NCBI RefSeq assembly: GCF_020026455.1
Contig: NZ_JAHHQJ010000015.1
Location: 1-64,000 of the forward strand
Source: Alistipes sp.
GTDB lineage: Bacteria; Bacteroidota; Bacteroidia; Bacteroidales; Rikenellaceae
DNA: 64,000 nt
Direction: 5' to 3'
Positions 60,123 through 64,000 of this stretch are shown piece by piece (the stretch's first letter is position 1; the number at the start of each line of letters is the position of its first letter). Made by a program: the position numbers and the translations under genes. Below the pieces are notes generated by a model, which saw nothing but the letters and a program-made list of their open reading frames with translations, made no database searches and was not told where the DNA came from.

Positions 60123-61586
60123 TCAGCGGTGCCGCGGGTATTTGTTGTTGAACCGGTAGCCTACGCCCAGCATCAGGAAGTTGGGCATGTGGAAATCGCG
60201 GAGACTGTAGCCGATGTGGAGGTAGGAGCTGCGCGTTACGGCCACCTTCAGGGTGAGCATCTGGTAGAAGGCCTTCAGGTCGCCTCCCTTGTGCAGAACG
60301 TTGGTTCCCAGACCGATTCCGATGTTGAAATAGGGCATCACGAACTCGGCCCGGGCCGAGAGGCCGAGTGCCATCTGCCGGTCGATGCCGGGTTTCTCCA
60401 CCGTGAGGTCGGCGCTGCCGCCTATCTCTACGATCTGGTCGGAGAAGGTGACGTTGGCGCTGCCGTCGTACACGCCGTCGAGCGACACGCCCGCCCGGAA
60501 CTTGTAGCCGAAGTTATACATCGTGGCGAAGTTGAATCCCAGAACCGTGTAGGCATCCGGCGCGGCATACTGCCTGCCGTTCACTTCGATGCCTTTGCGC
60601 CGCCACGAGCCGAAAAACGTGAGGTCGTAGCTGAAATGGCGCGGGAATGCGGGGCAGATTGCCCGTGGGACCACTTCGTCCGACTTCCTCCCGAAATGGT
60701 AGGTCAGGCCCGCGTGCATGCCCCCGGCATTGAGCCCCGCGTTGGGGAATTTGGTGTTGCCGTTGGAGAAGTGTGTGAGGCTCAGACCCGCCGTGAGGTT
60801 CACCTCGCGCGTGACGCGCCAGTCGAGGAAGAAATCGGCGTTGAGATAGGCGTTCATCTTCGAGCCCATCATCTTGTTTTCGGCGTTTTTGACGTTGTCA
60901 TAGGGTTTCCAGCCGAACGAAAGGCCGAAATTCCATTCGTAGTTGAACGACAGCCGCGGGCTGATCCGGGCGATGCGCGCGCCCTGGAACAGGTAGACGG
61001 CGATCGGATTGCCGAGTTCGTCGGGGTTGCCGAAGTCGTAGTAGGCGGCTCCGATACCCTGATAGGCGCCGCCGTAAATCCGGTCGGGGATCGATCCGGG
61101 ACGCAGCTGGAATGAGTAGCGGAGGTGTCCCGAGAGGGAGAGGTCGATGGGTTGTCCGGCGCGGTTGTTGCCGCCGACGAAGGGGTTGGTCGGGAAGATG
61201 TATTCGGGTCGGAACTCCGCGCCGAGGCGGTGGATGAAACGACGCCCGGAAGCGGTCGTGTCGCGGGCCGGGACGACCGATCCGTCGGCATGGCGGTGCT
61301 CGGGACGGCAGGTCCGGCGTTGCTGTCCGTCCCGGAATCCGGCGCGGTAACCCTCCCGGTAACCTCTTCTGTAAGCGTCGTCCGAGCCCTTACCGCCATC
61401 TGTTGCGCCGACCGGGTCCTTGCCGCTATCTGTTGCGCCGTCCGGTTCGTGAGCCGGAGCACAGACGGTCGTTTCGTCCGCACGGAAGGTTTCGGGCTGC
61501 GCTCCTCCTGCCCGGGCCTGGGCGGAAAGGAAAAACACGCTTCCCGCGAGAAACGCTGCTTTCCAGATCCGTAGTTTGTAGTCCAT
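60123..61586 (-). CDS. PagL-like acyloxyacyl hydrolase / lipid A deacylase-type outer-membrane protein
   Basis: A 487-residue outer-membrane beta-barrel with signal peptide AAFLAGSVFFLSAQARA. The segment LTHFSNGNTKFPNAGLN (about 290) matches the PagL active-site pattern (His and Ser in HxSN), so it may trim an acyl chain from lipid A; I consider this likely but unproven. The barrel ends LMLGVGYRFNNKYPRHR. Residues ~45-115 form an unusual hydrophilic linker rich in Gly, Asp, Arg and Tyr (GATDGGKGSDDAYRRGYREG), encoded by short DNA repeats. The ATG at 61586 follows a -7 box that touches a longer alternative start at 61613. Confidence 0.72.
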   Translation of the reverse strand: MDYKLRIWKAAFLAGSVFFLSAQARAGGAQPETFRADETTVCAPAHEPDGATDSGKDPVGATDGGKGSDDAYRRGYREGYRAGFRDGQQRRTCRPEHRHADGSVVPARDTTASGRRFIHRLGAEFRPEYIFPTNPFVGGNNRAGQPIDLSLSGHLRYSFQLRPGSIPDRIYGGAYQGIGAAYYDFGNPDELGNPIAVYLFQGARIARISPRLSFNYEWNFGLSFGWKPYDNVKNAENKMMGSKMNAYLNADFFLDWRVTREVNLTAGLSLTHFSNGNTKFPNAGLNAGGMHAGLTYHFGRKSDEVVPRAICPAFPRHFSYDLTFFGSWRRKGIEVNGRQYAAPDAYTVLGFNFATMYNFGYKFRAGVSLDGVYDGSANVTFSDQIVEIGGSADLTVEKPGIDRQMALGLSARAEFVMPYFNIGIGLGTNVLHKGGDLKAFYQMLTLKVAVTRSSYLHIGYSLRDFHMPNFLMLGVGYRFNNKYPRHR

Positions 61587-61613
61587 GTGAGGCTGAAAAT
61601 TTCGTTTTGACAT

Positions 61614-61621
61614 CAAAGTTA
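61614..61621 (-). promoter_or_regulatory. -7 promoter box for the PagL-like gene
   Basis: TAACTTTG on the minus strand, directly before the ATG at 61613, so the ATG at 61586 is the better start. Confidence 0.5.
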
Positions 61622-61662
61622 CGAATTTTTCCGCAAAGTGGGCCGCCGCGGAGTCGCCGATC

Positions 61663-61698
61663 CCCAAAAAAAATCCTCCGCCGGTGAGGCGGAGGATT
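61663..61698 (-). terminator. Terminator of speA
   Basis: AATCCTCCGCC and its complement GGCGGAGGATT with a short loop, followed on the minus strand by eight T. Confidence 0.9.
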
Positions 61699-61743
61699 GT
61701 CTGTGCGGAACCTTGCGTGCCCTTCCCCGGGTGCGCTCCGCGA

Positions 61744-63138
61744 TCAATATCCGAGGATGCGCATCATTGCCCGGTAGGACTGCTCCTTGGCGAAGAGACG
61801 CGTGTAGTATTCGTTGTCCGACTTGTCGCGGTCGATGATCACATGCTTGGGAGCGGGGATCAGGCAGTGCTGTATGCCGCCGAATCCGCCCAGCGACTCC
61901 TGGTAGGCTCCCGTGTGGAAAAATCCGATGTACTGCGTGTTGCCCGCTTCGAGTTTGGGCAGGAAGATGGCGCTGGTGTGGCACTCCGAGTTGTAGAAGT
62001 CCTCGCTGTCGCAGGTCAGTCCTCCGAGCAGCACACGCTGGTATTCCTTGTCCCAGTTGTTCACGGCCAGCATGATGTAGCGCTGGTTGATGCCCCACGT
62101 GTCGGGCAGGGTCGTGATGAACGACGAGTCGATCATGTACCAGTTTTCGCGGTCGTTCTGCTGCTTCTGGTTGACGATCGAGTAGAGCACCGCGCCGCTT
62201 TCGCCCACGGTGAACGAGCCGAATTCGGTGAAGATGTTGGGCTCCTCGACGCCGCTGCGCTGGCAGATGCTCTTGATCTGGGCCACGATCTCCTCGGTGA
62301 GGTATTCGTAGTCGTATTCGAAGTTGAGCGAGTTCTTGATCGGGAATCCGCCGCCGATGTTGAGGCTGTCCAGCTCGGGGCAGATGGCCTTCAGCTCGCA
62401 GTAGACGTTCATACACTTCGACAGTTCGTTCCAGTAGTAGGCCGTGTCCTTGATGCCGGTGTTGATGAAGAAGTGCAGCATCTTGAGCTGGAATTTCTTG
62501 CTGTTGCGGAGTTTCGCCTTGTAGAAATCGACGATGTCGTTGTAGCGTATTCCCAGCCGCGAGGTGTAGAAGTCGAACTTGGGCTCCTCCTCGCAGGCGA
62601 TGCGGATGCCGACCTTGCACTTCTTGGTGAACGCATCCTCGAAGAGCTCCAACTCCTCCTTGTTGTCCAGCACGGGGATCGTGTTCGCGAAGCCGTCGTT
62701 GACCAGCTGGGCGATATTCTCGACGTACTGCGGGCGTTTGAATCCGTTACAGATGATGTATCGGTCCTTGTCGATGATGCCTCCGTCGTAGAGAGCGTTG
62801 ATGATGTGGATGTCGTAGGCCGACGAGGTTTCCAGATGGATGTCGTTCTTCATGGCCTCCTCCAGCACAAACGAGAAGTGGCTCGACTTGGTGCAGTAGC
62901 AATAGTTGTACGAACCCTTGTAGTCGACCTTCGCCATTGCCACGTTGAACATGCGCTTGGCGCGGTTGATCTGCTGGGAGATCTTCGGCAAATAGGTGAT
63001 TTTGAGCGGAGTTCCGTACTGTTTGATCAGTTCCATCAGCGGAATGTCGTGGAAGTTCAGCTCGTTGTCCTCGACGGAGAACTCATCCTGCGGGAAATCG
63101 AACGTCTGTTCGATCAGGTCGATGTACTTGTCTTTCAT
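61744..63138 (-). CDS. speA: Arginine decarboxylase (PLP-dependent, alanine-racemase fold)
   Basis: Converts arginine to agmatine for polyamine synthesis. The 464-residue protein belongs to the short SpeA-like group of Bacteroidetes. It has the PLP-binding Lys in YCYCTKSSHF (near 75), the phosphate-binding GGGFPIKNS (~235), and TEFGSFTVGESGAVLY with the conserved Glu (~275). The C-terminal decarboxylase sheet domain contains GGLTCDSEDFY, the expected active-site Cys/Asp region. The ATG at 63138 is preferred to the longer frame starting at 63234, which adds a non-conserved stretch. A strong terminator follows. Confidence 0.93.
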   Translation of the reverse strand: MKDKYIDLIEQTFDFPQDEFSVEDNELNFHDIPLMELIKQYGTPLKITYLPKISQQINRAKRMFNVAMAKVDYKGSYNYCYCTKSSHFSFVLEEAMKNDIHLETSSAYDIHIINALYDGGIIDKDRYIICNGFKRPQYVENIAQLVNDGFANTIPVLDNKEELELFEDAFTKKCKVGIRIACEEEPKFDFYTSRLGIRYNDIVDFYKAKLRNSKKFQLKMLHFFINTGIKDTAYYWNELSKCMNVYCELKAICPELDSLNIGGGFPIKNSLNFEYDYEYLTEEIVAQIKSICQRSGVEEPNIFTEFGSFTVGESGAVLYSIVNQKQQNDRENWYMIDSSFITTLPDTWGINQRYIMLAVNNWDKEYQRVLLGGLTCDSEDFYNSECHTSAIFLPKLEAGNTQYIGFFHTGAYQESLGGFGGIQHCLIPAPKHVIIDRDKSDNEYYTRLFAKEQSYRAMMRILGY

Positions 63139-63188
63139 GACTCGTTCGGTAAGGTTTTTACAATCCGGCTCGGTTACTTTGCAAATTT

Positions 63189-63209
63189 CGGGCGAAAGTA
63201 GCTCGCCCG
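63189..63209 (-). repeat. Small hairpin in the speA upstream region
   Basis: CGGGCGA (63189-63195) and TCGCCCG (63203-63209) with a 7-nt loop, about 50 nt before the speA ATG. It could be a leader hairpin; no known element is recognised. Confidence 0.35.
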
Positions 63210-63323
63210 GATTTTTGAAAAAATCGGGATGCAAAATAGGCGAATATTTTTCGGATAACCAACACTTTGGCCGATTATTTTGAAAAAGCCCTTCGGAATA
63301 TTGTTTTTTCCGCTGAAAAAGGG

Positions 63324-63331
63324 TAATTTTG
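63324..63331 (+). promoter_or_regulatory. -7 promoter box for the HU/CCDC81-type gene
   Basis: TAATTTTG is an exact TAnnTTTG match; TTG at 63301-63303 lies 20 nt upstream as a -33 element. Confidence 0.5.
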
Positions 63332-63356
63332 AGCCGGATTTAAAGGAATTTCAATC

Positions 63357-64000
63357 GTGCTGATTCATACCCTGACACAATATCTGGAGTCGCACAAGCG
63401 GCTCGTTGTACCCCAACTCGGAGCGTTCATCGTCAAGGAGCCGGGCCGGAGCATCGTCTTTTCGGAACTGCTCAAGCGCGACGACGGCGTGCTGCGGGGG
63501 CTTCTCCGCACCGGGGGGATGGGCGAACTGGAGGCCGCGGGCGAGATCGACCGCTTTGTTTTTGAGATCCGCCACGCCGTGGAACACGGCTCGGAGTACC
63601 GCCTGGAGGGCTTCGGGGTGATGAAACCCGGTCCCAATGCGACCATCGCCTTCGTCTACGAGCCGCTCCCCGTGTCGGAATCCCCCGTGTCGGAATCCCC
63701 CGCCGGGAAACGGCCGCCGCTGCAACCCGAGAAGGTGGCCGAGGCCGTCAAGACGGCTTTCGCCGAGCCGCACGTGTCGACTTCGGCGAAGATGAATCCC
63801 GATCCTTCGGTGCGGGGGCTGCGCTACGGCAAGCCGCCGAAGAATACCGACGCCTACCGCTATGTTGACCGCGCGCCGCGCCGCCGCGTCGACCGGTTCA
63901 TCTGGATCGCACTGATCGCCGCCCTGCTGGCCGTGGCGGCCATCGCCTTCGGATTCTGGCGCGATGCCCGGGAGCGGCAGGCTGAAAACGAATACATCGA
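63357..64000 (+). CDS. HU/CCDC81-domain membrane protein (partial, runs off the window)
   Basis: The frame opens with a GTG at 63357 and continues without a stop to the window end (214 codons visible). The first ~95 residues (LTQYLESHKRLVVPQLGAFI, RLEGFGVMKPGP) resemble the prokaryotic HU-like domain of CCDC81 type. A Pro-rich linker holds a duplicated VSESP (DNA 14-mer CCCGTGTCGGAATC twice). A single membrane helix IWIALIAALLAVAAIAFGFW lies at about 182-201. Bacteroidales relatives often end in a periplasmic SPOR domain, which would lie beyond the window. The role is probably cell-envelope or division linked (inference). Confidence 0.72.
   Translation, partial: MLIHTLTQYLESHKRLVVPQLGAFIVKEPGRSIVFSELLKRDDGVLRGLLRTGGMGELEAAGEIDRFVFEIRHAVEHGSEYRLEGFGVMKPGPNATIAFVYEPLPVSESPVSESPAGKRPPLQPEKVAEAVKTAFAEPHVSTSAKMNPDPSVRGLRYGKPPKNTDAYRYVDRAPRRRVDRFIWIALIAALLAVAAIAFGFWRDARERQAENEYI

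Noticed and set aside
61587..61667. Longer N-terminus for the PagL-like protein
   Set aside because: The -7 box at 61614-61621 lies within the extension, and the signal peptide starts at 61586.

Overview
The window is chromosomal DNA of a high-GC gut Bacteroidales, most likely Alistipes or a close relative (inference). The support is two SusC/SusD pairs, an RND efflux operon ending in a PG0541-type gene, biosynthetic arginine decarboxylase, many Bacteroidetes-type -7 boxes (TAnnTTTG) instead of sigma-70 boxes, almost no Shine-Dalgarno sites, and a GC-rich coding style.

Layout. 226-5364: an orphan SusC/SusD pair. 5874-5955: tRNA-Leu(CAG). 6670-14185: housekeeping genes (acyl-CoA ligase, plsY, YitT-type protein, miaB, DEAD-box helicase, ogt). 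14198-15450: an AT-rich foreign patch with the C-terminal tip of an Rhs protein, its putative immunity gene and a frameshifted N-terminal Rhs/PAAR-like remnant, lying directly 3' of glgB (15559-17598). 17782-19281: POT peptide transporter. 19680-26245: TetR, TolC, adaptor, RND pump and PG0541 protein. 26678-28280: a metallo-beta-lactamase-fold hydrolase and a short-chain dehydrogenase. 28565-57886: a large heparin/heparan sulfate utilisation locus. 58100-64000: prs, engB, a PagL-like outer-membrane protein, speA and the start of an HU/CCDC81-type protein.

The heparin/heparan sulfate locus has three transcription units plus its sensor. Unit 1 (+): GH88, a PL12-type lyase with a duplicated N-terminal domain, a surface binding lipoprotein, SusC and SusD. 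Unit 2 (-): two tandem PL12 lyases and a PL13 heparinase I. Unit 3 (+): two S1 sulfatases, a PHP/DUF3604-like hydrolase, a ROK sugar kinase and a heparinase II/III-type lyase, followed by a hybrid two-component sensor (HTCS). Surface lipoprotein lyases would cut the chain, SusCD and the binding protein import fragments, periplasmic lyases and sulfatases reduce them, GH88 removes the unsaturated uronate, and the ROK kinase phosphorylates released sugar.

The strongest new observation is a shared element upstream of all three units (28415-28449 +, 45230-45264 -, 45304-45339 +). It contains two ACAAA half-sites exactly 21 nt apart, with the second half-site 74-75 nt upstream of a -7 box in every case. 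It is a good candidate for the HTCS operator. Other points of interest are the duplicated lyase domain, a receiver domain in the HTCS that lacks conserved residues, the orphan Rhs toxin cassette, strictly 17-nt-period repeats in separate intergenic regions, and a possible structured RNA at 6531-6664.
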